A stretch of DNA of 42,322 nucleotides from Fidelibacterota bacterium. Its GTDB lineage: Bacteria; Fidelibacterota; UBA8477; JABMPR01. The stretch covers positions 1 to 42,322 of the forward strand of contig JABMOT010000160.1 of the NCBI GenBank assembly GCA_013202385.1, read 5' to 3'. Both the position numbers and the translations under genes were made by a program. This document shows, piece after piece, positions 1 to 8,270 of this stretch. Position 1 is the first letter of the stretch, and each line of letters opens with the position of its first letter. The notes beneath the pieces were generated by a model that saw only the letters and a list, made by a program, of their open reading frames with translations, had not been told where the DNA came from and ran no database searches.

Positions 1-38
1 GGCAGGGCTCGAACCTGTGACCTACGGATTAGAAATCC
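1..38 (-). repeat. Displaced 3' half of tRNA-Arg(UCU), att-like repeat copy 1
   Basis: On the minus strand this reads as half an anticodon arm with loop TTTCTAA (anticodon UCU), the variable loop and the T arm with GGTTCGAGCC. It matches 925-962 exactly over 38 bases. There is no 5' half, so it is not a tRNA gene. Downstream of the core (52-81) lies a CTATATAT...CTTG...GGTGT block that recurs at 988-1017. Such displaced halves are what tyrosine integrases leave when they cross over in an anticodon loop. The window edge cuts off the rest of this copy. Confidence 0.75.
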
Positions 39-119
39 CTGGCCTTTTAAGCTATATATGGGCTTGGGGGGTGTCAGTGACTAAATAATGACTAAATTGA
101 AAAAGTCTTTCTCCAAGCA

Positions 120-443
120 TCAATGGGCGAGTTTCGAACTGGCTAATCGATTCAGGCTTACACCGGCCTCTGCTGCTTCCATTGCCAGATGGCGATGAAT
201 CTCTGGAGGTACTCGCACCATAAATTTTCCGCTATAGGATTTTTCAGAAAGTGCCTCTGGAACATGTTCATCACTTTTGATTAGATCATCTACCACCTCT
301 AGAACAATATTCCGGATGCCTTTCAGAGCATCATCCTGAGTAGCAGCAAGCCAACTTAAGCTTGGGAATTCAACACAAAGGCCTACGAATTCCTCATCCT
401 CTTCAGACCAGGTGATGCGGTATGTATAGTGATCAATGTTCAT
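120..443 (-). CDS. hicB: HicB-family antitoxin
   Basis: This 107-residue protein has the two-part layout of HicB antitoxins. An N-terminal partly degenerate RNase H-like fold (YRITWSEEDEEFVGLCVEFP, roughly residues 7-26) is followed by a C-terminal ribbon-helix-helix-like segment (FMVRVPPEIHRHLAMEAAEA, about residues 74-93, then SLNRLAS). HicB proteins bind and neutralise the HicA mRNA-cleaving toxin and repress their own promoter. The gene follows hicA and overlaps it by 11 bases, in the usual toxin-first order. It lies between two tRNA-derived repeats with no other gene, so the pair forms a very small cassette. Confidence 0.85.
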   Translation of the reverse strand: MNIDHYTYRITWSEEDEEFVGLCVEFPSLSWLAATQDDALKGIRNIVLEVVDDLIKSDEHVPEALSEKSYSGKFMVRVPPEIHRHLAMEAAEAGVSLNRLASSKLAH

Positions 444-681
444 TTCGAATCCTTTCTATTGCTCTCAGGACTTGCTTAACCTGATATGCTTTCGCTTTTC
501 CTCCATTATTCTGAATGTTTACTCTCGGATCAGCAATCCAGGGCGTTTTGTATACCCGGTGGCTAGATCCCGATTGTCGGGACACACCAAAATAATGATC
601 ACATACTTTACAAAGATCTGAGAATTTGATTCCTTTTGAATTCTTCCGCATCTCATCAAGTATGTCGGCGATCTTTGTCAT
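433..681 (-). CDS. hicA: HicA-family toxin (mRNA interferase)
   Basis: This is a small double-stranded RNA-binding-fold protein of the HicA type, whose members cleave mRNA during stress when HicB is lost. The family signature is visible: KIADILDEMRKNSKGIKF near the N terminus, the GSSH motif with the catalytic-type histidine, and a C-terminal VNIQ...GKAKAYQVKQVL segment. I chose the ATG at 681 because the family begins close to the KIADIL helix. A GTG at 708 and an ATG at 696 in the same frame are alternatives that would add up to nine residues. The gene overlaps hicB and is co-transcribed with it. The toxin looks intact. Confidence 0.8.
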   Translation of the reverse strand: MTKIADILDEMRKNSKGIKFSDLCKVCDHYFGVSRQSGSSHRVYKTPWIADPRVNIQNNGGKAKAYQVKQVLRAIERIRNEH

Positions 682-853
682 AAACAATAATATCATTATT
701 GATACCACTATGCAATATTTTTCTCTAGAGAATGTATGTTACTCTTTAAGCAGAATACCTTCCAAACAATTAACCTCCATTTAAATTCCGAACAAGCATG
801 CACATTTACGTTCGCCAAAACTACCTGACTTCAATAGTATTTATAGAGGCAAC

Positions 854-881
854 AAAAAAGGCCTGTTAAACTGACCTTTTT
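854..881 (-). terminator. Rho-independent terminator-like hairpin behind a displaced tRNA 3' half
   Basis: On the minus strand a stem of about nine pairs (AAAAAGGTC with GGCCTTTTT, one G-T wobble) closes an AT-rich loop and ends in a T run. It sits just after the acceptor-like sequence TCCGGAGTAC at 885-893, where a tRNA terminator would be. It is probably the old terminator of the displaced tRNA half. Confidence 0.55.
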
Positions 882-893
882 GAGTACTCCGGA

Positions 894-927
894 CCTGCCT
901 ACGTTCTCCGAACTTCGGCAAGGCAGG
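894..927. repeat. Palindromic hairpin inserted between T arm and acceptor end of a tRNA remnant
   Basis: The 34-base segment begins CCTGCCT and ends AGGCAGG, with an inner CCGAACTTCGG palindrome. It separates the T-arm sequence (928-937) from the acceptor-like TACTCCGGA (885-893). In the intact tRNA at 42301 those two parts are contiguous. It therefore looks like a small REP-like or MITE-like insertion, which ends any function of this tRNA copy. Copy 1 at base 1 begins with the same GGCAGG junction, so it may carry the hairpin too, outside the window. Confidence 0.65.
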
Positions 928-962
928 CAGGGCTCGAACCTGTGACCTACGGATTAGAAATC
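925..962 (-). repeat. Displaced 3' half of tRNA-Arg(UCU), att-like repeat copy 2
   Basis: This is identical to bases 1-38: half an anticodon arm with loop TTTCTAA, variable loop and T arm. The sequence diverges from copy 1 immediately 5' of GGATTTC, placing the likely strand exchange in the anticodon stem-loop. On its 3' side lie the hairpin insert, an acceptor-like end and a terminator. On its 5' side, a CTATATATAG...CTTG...GGTGT block at 988-1017 matches 52-81 near copy 1 and may be an integrase arm site. The stretch 709-1063 has no gene apart from these elements. Confidence 0.75.
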
Positions 963-1063
963 CTTTTATAACATTCAGGAGATGAGTCTATATATAGCCT
1001 TGAATGGTGTTGGCGACATGCGTTCCCCATATGTTCACCAATTCATGTCAATTAGGTGCATAT

Positions 1064-1375
1064 TTAATCGAGCTTAACCATCACTGTTGGAAGCGCTGAA
1101 CTCATAGATTTACTATCCTCTATCAATTTGTCAATTTGCGAGGCAGAAAGATGAAATTGGGTTCGTAGTTCGCCTCTTAATTTCTCTTTGTCCAGCAAAT
1201 ATCGTTCTTGGGCATCTCTGAAATATACAGATCCCCCAGAACACTGAATCGGACCATCCATTGCATCTCCAACCACACCATATTTGAGATCCTTCGACTC
1301 TTCTTCCAACTTTTTTCTCTCGATTGTATTATCGACTAGTTTCTGCGCAATATCCTTAACTTCTTGTGAAACCAT
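1064..1375 (-). CDS. Hypothetical protein, helical
   Basis: I do not recognise this 103-residue protein. The N-terminal third (residues 1-30, VKDIAQKLVDNTIERKKLEEES) looks like a charged amphipathic helix or short coiled coil. A small glycine-rich central part (CSGGSVYFRD) and a second helical half follow. There are no membrane segments or zinc motifs. The start at 1375 has only a weak purine-rich site (GGGAAAAG). It lies 133 bases downstream of the Shedu-like gene on the same strand, and the two may share a cassette. Confidence 0.5.
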   Translation of the reverse strand: MVSQEVKDIAQKLVDNTIERKKLEEESKDLKYGVVGDAMDGPIQCSGGSVYFRDAQERYLLDKEKLRGELRTQFHLSASQIDKLIEDSKSMSSALPTVMVKLD

Positions 1376-1508
1376 TTGCTTTTCCCTTTTAAAAAATATT
1401 TAAACAGCCCAAATGAACGGATTCTCTAATTTCTCACCGTCAGAAACCACCCTCTTCCCACTTATCTGAATTACTCACAGGTACAATCACTAGTTAGAAC
1501 CCAACTCC

Positions 1509-2678
1509 TTAACGAATCCTGTAAAGTTGCATTCGTGCTAACTCAATAAATTCATCATAGGTAAACACTGTGGCATTTCTACGTGATCTAAATCGTTGTC
1601 TATCTTTAGCACTAAATTCAGAGCTATGTCCAATCACCAAATATGTATTCGGCTGATAAACCTTTATCCCCTTCGTTTTCTCTAACCATGTGCGATTGAC
1701 ATCTTGGGAAACCCAGTTCGCATACTCATCTATTTGTGCAATAGCTACATCTATTTCATAAGAGACATGTGACCTAGTTTTTTTCCCTACAATCGGCTTT
1801 GCTTTAAATCTTGGTAGTTTAAATTCGATTATATCAGCATATCCATCCATTTTAATGGGCATAAAATCTGGTTTTAAATCATCCTTATCTGTAGGATATT
1901 GCCATACTAAATCAGTCTGTGGGTTAAGTTCGTTAGTACCAAAGGATAGTTGCAGTATCTCGGGATGACTCTCAAGATACTTTGTGATCTGGGGTTCACT
2001 ACTTCGGTCATCAGATATCAATTCTATAAATCCATTCAACGCGGAATGTATATCGATACTATATTTCGGTACTTCATAATTGATAAGAAAATTAGCAAAA
2101 TGTCTGTATGAATCTTTTGTGTGATATGCCCACCCTTCTTCATGAATTGGAAAAATTTCAAGAAAATCTATACGGCGTACACACAAATGATCGTCTTGAT
2201 CTGACCAGATGAATGTTGTATTAGAAATATAGGTTGGCTCATCCGATACACCGATCTCAGGTATCATGTTTAGAAATAGGTCGTTAGGGTTAGCGACTAC
2301 ATCATATAAGTAATCACCTAGCAGGTCCATCCCATTCCCAAGAAAGAATTGTATATTTTCAAGGCTAATAGGGAATGGCAGACTTTGTGCCTTTAAGTGT
2401 GAAAAATCGATACCAAGAAATTCATAGATTGAGGCCGGCTGCCAGATGCCTTCGATGTCAAAATCTGATTTTTCAGGGTTTTCGGGTCCAACGTATTCGA
2501 CCACTAAATGAGTTTCGAGCAAGCCAATTCGCAATTTTTGTGGAAAAGGGAAAGCCGGATGTAAGGTTGATCTAAGACTTGGATTAGCAGCAAGAGCTCC
2601 TCCAATGACAGGAAAAACGTAACTATTTAGATCTCTAATAATTTCCTTGTAAAATTTCTCAATATCTTTTTTCTTCAT
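1509..2678 (-). CDS. Shedu-type defence nuclease (DUF4263)
   Basis: The C-terminal half (about residues 215-389) fits the DUF4263/Shedu immune-nuclease family. An entry helix (ITKYLESHPEIL) leads to KPDFMPI followed by ADIIEFKLPR, the D...ExK arrangement of a PD-(D/E)XK nuclease. A helix (IAQIDEYANWV) and a late strand (TYLVIGHS) close the domain. Shedu (SduA) proteins are single-gene anti-phage nucleases whose variable N-terminal domains are thought to control activation. Here residues 1-210 are a large region I cannot assign. The start is supported by GAGGGAAC just upstream of the ATG. The gene lies alone between tRNA-derived repeats and an integrase fragment, as expected of a mobile defence gene. 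Confidence 0.8.
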   Translation of the reverse strand: MKKKDIEKFYKEIIRDLNSYVFPVIGGALAANPSLRSTLHPAFPFPQKLRIGLLETHLVVEYVGPENPEKSDFDIEGIWQPASIYEFLGIDFSHLKAQSLPFPISLENIQFFLGNGMDLLGDYLYDVVANPNDLFLNMIPEIGVSDEPTYISNTTFIWSDQDDHLCVRRIDFLEIFPIHEEGWAYHTKDSYRHFANFLINYEVPKYSIDIHSALNGFIELISDDRSSEPQITKYLESHPEILQLSFGTNELNPQTDLVWQYPTDKDDLKPDFMPIKMDGYADIIEFKLPRFKAKPIVGKKTRSHVSYEIDVAIAQIDEYANWVSQDVNRTWLEKTKGIKVYQPNTYLVIGHSSEFSAKDRQRFRSRRNATVFTYDEFIELARMQLYRIR

Positions 2679-2731
2679 GTTCCCTCTACATCAGGTGGAT
2701 ATCAATTCGCAGCAAATATTGACACAGCTCA

Positions 2732-2868
2732 TTAGGCATCTTCATAAGGCACATTCCCTCCAACTTGGAGATTCGGTTTTATCATTTTTACTATATAATC
2801 GGGTAAATACTTAGTATAATTCATAGTCGTTTTGATGTCCGCATGCCACAAAAGCGCCTTGACATCCA
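2732..2868 (-). pseudogene. Tyrosine integrase, C-terminal fragment
   Basis: Reading the minus strand from about 2868 gives VDVKALLWHADIKTTMNYTK, then YLPDYIVKMIK, ending at TAA 2732-2734. This aligns with the last ~45 residues of the intact integrase at 15448-16470 (VAVKELLGHADIKTTMIYTK) and keeps the third catalytic histidine position and the nucleophilic tyrosine. Nothing upstream in this frame is integrase-like, because the methyltransferase ends at 2869. The fragment cannot be an active enzyme. It marks an old element boundary where a related integrase gene was lost by recombination. Confidence 0.8.
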
Positions 2869-3570
2869 CTAAGTGGTTAGCTCAAAGACAAAATACTCAA
2901 GATCCGGTGATGCAAATGCCCTTTTCCTACCAACAAGACGATAGGAGAGCCCATTGCTTTGCATCAAATCGAACGACTTGTCTATCGCCCCATAGTTACC
3001 TTGTGCATAGTATGCCCGCCCGTTGGGTTTTAAGTGATCACGGAGACCTGCGAAAAACTTTTGGGTTGACTCGAAATTGGTATCCCACTGGGCAGCCTCC
3101 ACATCATCTTTACCGGGGCGGTCCAGCCAAGGAAGATTCGCCGTAATCACGTCAAAGCGGTTCCCATTTATAGCATCAAAAACATCTGAGACAAGAGCTT
3201 CCATCTGTCCAGACTTCACAAGATGCTCACCATTTATTTGAGCTGCCCTTACAGCATCCGGGTTCCGATCGATCGCAACAACATGTTCCGCGCCCTTTCG
3301 TGCAGCATGAACAGCAATCGTTCCTGCTCCAGTCCCCACATCCAAGACATCGTCGCCTTGTTGAATTTTCATTTTCTCGATCAAGGGGAGACTATCCTCA
3401 AATGGCCAAAACACACCAGGGAAAACTCGGAATGAGAGCCCATTAAAAACTACATAGCTACCTTCTGTGGGCACTGTTCGCCAATCAGTCTGTCGCCGTT
3501 CTTGCCAGTCAACGATTTCCGCGAAGCGCTTCCCATCAGGTCGGGTGATGGGAGTCTCAGTAATCCACAC
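2869..3570 (-). CDS. SAM-dependent methyltransferase (class I, PrmA/PrmC-like)
   Basis: This 233-residue protein has a Rossmann methyltransferase core: motif I VLDVGTGAG (about residues 75-83), an acidic residue ending strand 2 in VVAIDRN (97-103), and NLPW (145-148) in the motif IV position. NPPY-like motifs there are typical of enzymes methylating a planar amide or amino nitrogen, so protein glutamine, RNA/DNA base or small-molecule N-methylation are all possible. Translation starts at a GTG, 14 bases inside the end of the radical SAM gene. A strong AGGAGG site nine bases ahead supports coupling. It is the last gene of the transporter/HD/radical SAM group and probably acts on the same substrate as its neighbour. 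The substrate cannot be read from sequence. Confidence 0.85.
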   Translation of the reverse strand: MWITETPITRPDGKRFAEIVDWQERRQTDWRTVPTEGSYVVFNGLSFRVFPGVFWPFEDSLPLIEKMKIQQGDDVLDVGTGAGTIAVHAARKGAEHVVAIDRNPDAVRAAQINGEHLVKSGQMEALVSDVFDAINGNRFDVITANLPWLDRPGKDDVEAAQWDTNFESTQKFFAGLRDHLKPNGRAYYAQGNYGAIDKSFDLMQSNGLSYRLVGRKRAFASPDLEYFVFELTT

Positions 3571-5002
3571 TTATTCCGTCCTCCTTTAATCCGACAAAGA
3601 AATCCGCATAAGATCTTTCGTAAATTGGGTTCCGCAGCAGCTTATCCCGCCACTTACTTGCATACTCCGGTCCCCCATAAAAGCGCTGTCTAGCCCAATT
3701 GTAATCCTCCTGCTGATGTTCTGGAGAATAGCCAGGTAAATCCAATATTGGTTTCGCCGAGGTAAGATCTTCAGCTTTGTCCGTAATTAGCATCGGGCTA
3801 AAACGCCTATATGCTGGTGTTCCGGGGAATGGAGTGAAAAACGCAATGCGTAATTCATCCACGGGCAACTGACATAGAGATTCAATACCAAGACGAAACG
3901 ACTCCCTAGTCTCGCCAGGATTGCCAATCATGTAATATGCACGTACAAGAAGTCCAGCGGTATCTGCGGTCACAACAGCTTCAGCAGCTGTCTCTATATC
4001 AGACCATGGCCTCAGCCGCTTATGCGTTTGTGGGTCCATCGACTCTATGCCAAGGGCAACCTTTGTACAGCCAGCATTTGCCATCACGTCTGCCATTTCC
4101 CGCGACATGGATGAGGTTGTCATACTTGCGTACCATGGTATTGGTTTTCCGGCTCTCACGATGGCCTTGCAAAGCGCTTTTGTATGCTGGAACTCTGCCC
4201 CCAGGTGAAGGTCGGCGAAAAAGGCTAGATTTACACCATATTCCTTGGACAGCATTGTCATCTCTGCGGCAACAAGCTCTGGGCTTCTAAACCGAATTCC
4301 TTTGCCAAACACGAGTCTTGAGGAGCAGAAACCACAAGCATTGGGACATCCCCGCGACTGCATTATCTGTGCTACTGATTCTTGGACCGATGGTGCTGGA
4401 TAGATAAGCCCATCAACACGGCAAGCCGAAAGCACCTTCGCACTTCGAACAGGCGCCGGCAACTGATCCAGGTTTTCAATGCTACAAGGAGTGTTTGATC
4501 GTGCCCTCCCCGAGGTATCTCGCCAAATAAGCCCAGGTACACTTTCCCTCTGTAACCTACCGGCAATAACTTCGAGCACGCCCTTAAACGCTTCCTCGCC
4601 TTCGCCAGCGACTCCAAAGTCTATGTTTCCATCTTGGAGTACTAACTCTCTGGTTGATGACGGATGATCTCCCCCCACGACAAACACTGCGTTAGGACGT
4701 AATTCTCGCAGTTTCGACAGCATGCTAGCCACCCAGGAGCTCGCAGGTGTTGATAGACCGACTCCATATACATTTGCATCGTATGCCGCCAATTCTTGGG
4801 CCGCTGTCACATGGTCGATCGGCAATCCTGATGCTACTTTACATGAGTATCCGCATTGCAGTGCGGTCGCGGCAATATATTCCAAGCCTAGTGGTTCATG
4901 AAGAGCGGGAGTTCCTTTTGGTGTCCCAAAAAGCGTTCCGTATGGGGGTGAAGCAAGAACACAGCTCAAACTTTCTCCCCGATGGGATGAATTGTTCGAC
5001 AT
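3557..5002 (-). CDS. Radical SAM enzyme with B12-binding-type N-terminal domain
   Basis: This 481-residue protein has the BchE/methyltransferase-class layout. A Rossmann-like cobalamin-binding-type domain spans about residues 10-150 (SPPYGT, VVGGDHPSS, AGEGEEAF). It is followed by the radical SAM core with CxxxCxxC at C219, C223 and C226 (SRGCPNACGFC), which holds the 4Fe-4S cluster that cleaves S-adenosylmethionine. Later core motifs are present (GIESMDP, YYMIGNPGET). The usual DxHxxG cobalamin motif is not evident, so B12 dependence is inferred from the family layout. Such enzymes do radical methylations, cyclisations and rearrangements in natural-product and cofactor pathways. It is 179 bases downstream of the HD-protein gene and translationally coupled to the methyltransferase. 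Confidence 0.85.
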   Translation of the reverse strand: MSNNSSHRGESLSCVLASPPYGTLFGTPKGTPALHEPLGLEYIAATALQCGYSCKVASGLPIDHVTAAQELAAYDANVYGVGLSTPASSWVASMLSKLRELRPNAVFVVGGDHPSSTRELVLQDGNIDFGVAGEGEEAFKGVLEVIAGRLQRESVPGLIWRDTSGRARSNTPCSIENLDQLPAPVRSAKVLSACRVDGLIYPAPSVQESVAQIMQSRGCPNACGFCSSRLVFGKGIRFRSPELVAAEMTMLSKEYGVNLAFFADLHLGAEFQHTKALCKAIVRAGKPIPWYASMTTSSMSREMADVMANAGCTKVALGIESMDPQTHKRLRPWSDIETAAEAVVTADTAGLLVRAYYMIGNPGETRESFRLGIESLCQLPVDELRIAFFTPFPGTPAYRRFSPMLITDKAEDLTSAKPILDLPGYSPEHQQEDYNWARQRFYGGPEYASKWRDKLLRNPIYERSYADFFVGLKEDGISVDY

Positions 5003-5181
5003 TCTGATGCCAATTGGTTTCTGTATCAGACTACCACCCTCTCAATCAAAACTAACTCTATCAATTATAATACCATGGTTCAGTGCGACTGCCCTCGGCT
5101 CCTTAAATGCTCCACAGACTGTAAGTAGCGCGGGCTGATCCAAATACAACGATTATGCCTATCCTCAACTCTTTGATGCTC

Positions 5182-8100
5182 TTAGATCCTTGAATTCGTG
5201 GGAGGTCCGATCGGAGTCCCGTCACACATCTGGATGTATTCCACGCTTGTGTTTGTCGGAGCATTCCAGAAATCAATCGCTTGCCAAGGAACAGTACGAA
5301 ACCCGTGTAAACGTCTCAACGATTTTTTGAGCACATCTTCCCAACGATCAAAATTCTGAGCATTCGCATCGTCAACCCACAGCTTTATCCGTTTGGACAG
5401 ATCAACCATCTCACCATATTCTAACTCTTTGATATTCTCCTCAAAGGTGCCCGCATCAGTGTTACTAACTCTCTCAATTCGTTTGACCATCTCCGTCGCT
5501 ACACTGCACCATATTTCAGTTGTTGAGTTAAATTTACCACTGCATAAAACCCACACATCTGCACAAAAATCAAGCTGTTGCTCAATTGTTTGGGAGTCTC
5601 TGTTTAGGAGAATCTTGTAACCATCTCGCTCAGCACGTGTTGCAAGCTTTTTCAAAAAATCCTCGGCATCCTCCTGCACCTTGCGAACCCCATTCTTGAA
5701 GTTAGGTCCATACTTGACTGTGAGATTGAGTTTTAATGGCCTTACCCCTGAGGTCTGGCAGTCAAAGCTCGTTGGCATCCACCAACCAGCATGTAGATCA
5801 CCATCTTCCTCTCGGTCTAGGTTTATGTCTCTGCCCCATTCTTGGATCGCATCTACCAACCCAAGAGTCCATGCGATTAGAGAAACAGCTGTTTCTCTTC
5901 GTGAGCCTATTTCATTCAAGTTTCGCGGTCTTTGAATTCTCTTGAACCGAGTTGTACCCTTTACGGCTTGCCACACACCCGGGTCATGCAACAGAATGCA
6001 GGTCGCGGCATCTATGAGCTCAGAAGACCGCGTTCTTTCCGATGGGACGCCTTCTTTCGAAACACTCATATTCCGATCTTTCCTAAGCATCCATCTCAAT
6101 CTCGTGGAATTGGGTTTTGACAGCCCTATCATTTTCATCCCATTCCTTAGAAGTGATAAAGCTCCGAGCACTGCATGATTTCGTTCGCGCAACAGACCGA
6201 AAAGAGCAGTAGATTGCAGACGGTTTCCAGTGCTCCCGTTAGTCAACCAATTTGTTAGTCGGGTATCAACAATCCTCAACAATGCATCAAACCAGCAACT
6301 AAGATAACCTTGTCCACGCCACTGATCCAGCAGTTGCACTGTTTCAATACTCCCTTTGAGTCCAGTGGGCTGGAACTTCTTCATATAATCGCCTAACCAC
6401 ACTTCCGCTTCTTGAATTGGATAGCACGAATCATGCAACAGTGACGCGAGTATCCATCTCCGTCGTACGAATTCATCGTAAACGCCCAAGGCAATAAGTA
6501 ATTTCCGCCCAAGTAGGAATGTTTTCCAAGTGTGGAAGTAATGGTCGCGATGGTCATCAGGTCCTAAAAGAAGACGTTCCTGACTAGCGAATTGCTCGAG
6601 AGGTCCAGCTAAAACACCCCACTGAATCCCCGTAAGGAGCTCCACCATCGATCCTGCGATATCGTGACATATAGCATCCAGCGGCTCCATCGTAGATGAA
6701 AATGCTGCCTCCTGCTGAAGATCGAGTAGTCGTGCCAGAGTTGGTGTGTCGCCATTAGCTTGGCCAACAGGAATTTCCTCACGCATGAGCCTGTCTTCCA
6801 AACGACCGATCGCATATGAATGGATGCTTTCACTACGGCTAAAGTATGAGTTGCGGAGAGCTTGCAACGCATATCGGAAGCCGAATTTTTTTTCCAAGGG
6901 GATGGCAATTCTTTGGCGTAACGTTTCCGTGAACGTGTTTTCATAATTCTCTCTGGGATCCGCAAGCGAGGCAGCAAATGACTTGGGAACCCCTAAAATA
7001 AAAGCCAGCACTGCTGCATTTTCTGGGTTACGCTTCCCCGTTGACTGCGTTGTATCCACATCTCTGATTGGCATTAGTAGAAGCATAGCTGTTTCTTGGT
7101 CGGGCAACATGAGCGATGCCCCCTCGATCACAGTTCTAGCCGCAAAATCAACATCTGAGTAAAACCCAGCTACGAGCTTGCCATGTCCACTATATTCCTC
7201 CTCTATATTTGAAAGCAAAGCCACCGTCGGCATCGGATCCGTACCTACTCCATTTGTGAGCCGGCTCAAAGCCCATGGGAAAATAAGTGTACACCGTCCT
7301 TCATTAAGAGTCACATCCCTAGCATGTATCGCTTTTTCAATCTCCTCACACCCTGGGAGAAGTGCTTCACCATTCTTTTGTCTTAAAACCACTTTAAACG
7401 CATGTTCACCAATACAGGCGTTTAAGGGTATATCAACGACTTCATTTGCTGAAATGTGCGCATCAATATCATTGTCCCATGGGGGTAGCATGGAGCGTTC
7501 TTCAAGCGACTTCAACACTGCTACAAGGGGATCACAAAGAGGATAACCTCTCGCTCTCAAGTTCTCGGCCCTCAATTGTAAAGCTCGAATCTCACAATGC
7601 TCCGTTCCATTAAAACGGCAAAGCTCTCGAATTACCGCTTTTTCCTCCCCTACCAATTTTCTTTGCATGTCATTAATGGTAACATCGGGACAATCTGAGC
7701 AATTTGGCATTTGAAAACTTTGCAAGTCTAGTTTCTCAAACAACTCTCGTTGTAGTGAAAAGGGGGTATCTTGATCCTTTGTATACCCCAAAGCATTTAG
7801 CTCTAACAGTAGCCGTCCAGTACCCATACCTGCGTGAAAGAGAGCACGCAACCCGACTCTATTTGCCAATGCTTTATCTCCTGCGGCGGGTTTACAGTCG
7901 GGTGTCGCGTTAAATACCAAAGGGTGCAACAACGGTAATCTGGAATTTTGGTGAGCTGTTCCGGGAAACCAGTCAGCAGCCAGAACAAAGCCTTCTCGAT
8001 GCGATTCACCCTGCCAGCGCTTCGCTCGTAGTGCCAACCAGGATCCGAGAACTTGAAATCTCACACCTTTGCAATTGAATACTGGGGGACGTTCTAGATG

Positions 8101-8220
8101 ACCATTCTGAAAGCCCTCAACAATAACATCGGTTAACTCGCGTTTCACTTGTCTAGAACTTTCGTAAAAGGCCTGATGCGCGTAACGAGCTGGACTTTCT
8201 GTGCTCCAGAATCGGTTCAT
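5182..8220 (-). CDS. Large HD-domain protein of unknown function
   Basis: This 1012-residue protein matches no named family I can recall. Its centre contains a full HD metal site pattern: H560 or H563 (DHYFHTW), H596-D597 (LLHDSCYP), H681 (RNHAVLGAL), H745 (LLHDP) and D790 (LVDAIQEWGR). The ligand order H...HD...H...H...D is that of HD phosphohydrolases, which usually hydrolyse nucleotides or cyclic nucleotides. About 550 residues precede it, including a cysteine-containing stretch (CSDC at 174-177, C201, C209, C229) and a possible P-loop-less GTG motif at 133-135. The last 200 residues are of unknown fold. There is no signal peptide or membrane segment, so it is cytoplasmic. GGGAG precedes the ATG. 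It follows the liv transporter genes by 50 bases, suggesting one transcript. Confidence 0.75.
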   Translation of the reverse strand: MNRFWSTESPARYAHQAFYESSRQVKRELTDVIVEGFQNGHLERPPVFNCKGVRFQVLGSWLALRAKRWQGESHREGFVLAADWFPGTAHQNSRLPLLHPLVFNATPDCKPAAGDKALANRVGLRALFHAGMGTGRLLLELNALGYTKDQDTPFSLQRELFEKLDLQSFQMPNCSDCPDVTINDMQRKLVGEEKAVIRELCRFNGTEHCEIRALQLRAENLRARGYPLCDPLVAVLKSLEERSMLPPWDNDIDAHISANEVVDIPLNACIGEHAFKVVLRQKNGEALLPGCEEIEKAIHARDVTLNEGRCTLIFPWALSRLTNGVGTDPMPTVALLSNIEEEYSGHGKLVAGFYSDVDFAARTVIEGASLMLPDQETAMLLLMPIRDVDTTQSTGKRNPENAAVLAFILGVPKSFAASLADPRENYENTFTETLRQRIAIPLEKKFGFRYALQALRNSYFSRSESIHSYAIGRLEDRLMREEIPVGQANGDTPTLARLLDLQQEAAFSSTMEPLDAICHDIAGSMVELLTGIQWGVLAGPLEQFASQERLLLGPDDHRDHYFHTWKTFLLGRKLLIALGVYDEFVRRRWILASLLHDSCYPIQEAEVWLGDYMKKFQPTGLKGSIETVQLLDQWRGQGYLSCWFDALLRIVDTRLTNWLTNGSTGNRLQSTALFGLLRERNHAVLGALSLLRNGMKMIGLSKPNSTRLRWMLRKDRNMSVSKEGVPSERTRSSELIDAATCILLHDPGVWQAVKGTTRFKRIQRPRNLNEIGSRRETAVSLIAWTLGLVDAIQEWGRDINLDREEDGDLHAGWWMPTSFDCQTSGVRPLKLNLTVKYGPNFKNGVRKVQEDAEDFLKKLATRAERDGYKILLNRDSQTIEQQLDFCADVWVLCSGKFNSTTEIWCSVATEMVKRIERVSNTDAGTFEENIKELEYGEMVDLSKRIKLWVDDANAQNFDRWEDVLKKSLRRLHGFRTVPWQAIDFWNAPTNTSVEYIQMCDGTPIGPPTNSRI

Positions 8221-8270
8221 CTTTAACTCCCATCTTTCATCTGCTACTATTCACATCGCGAGGCGCTCTT

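Noticed and set aside
894-927. Integron attC site
   Set aside because: The palindrome lacks the RYYYAAC/GTTRRRY core sites and no integron-type integrase is present.
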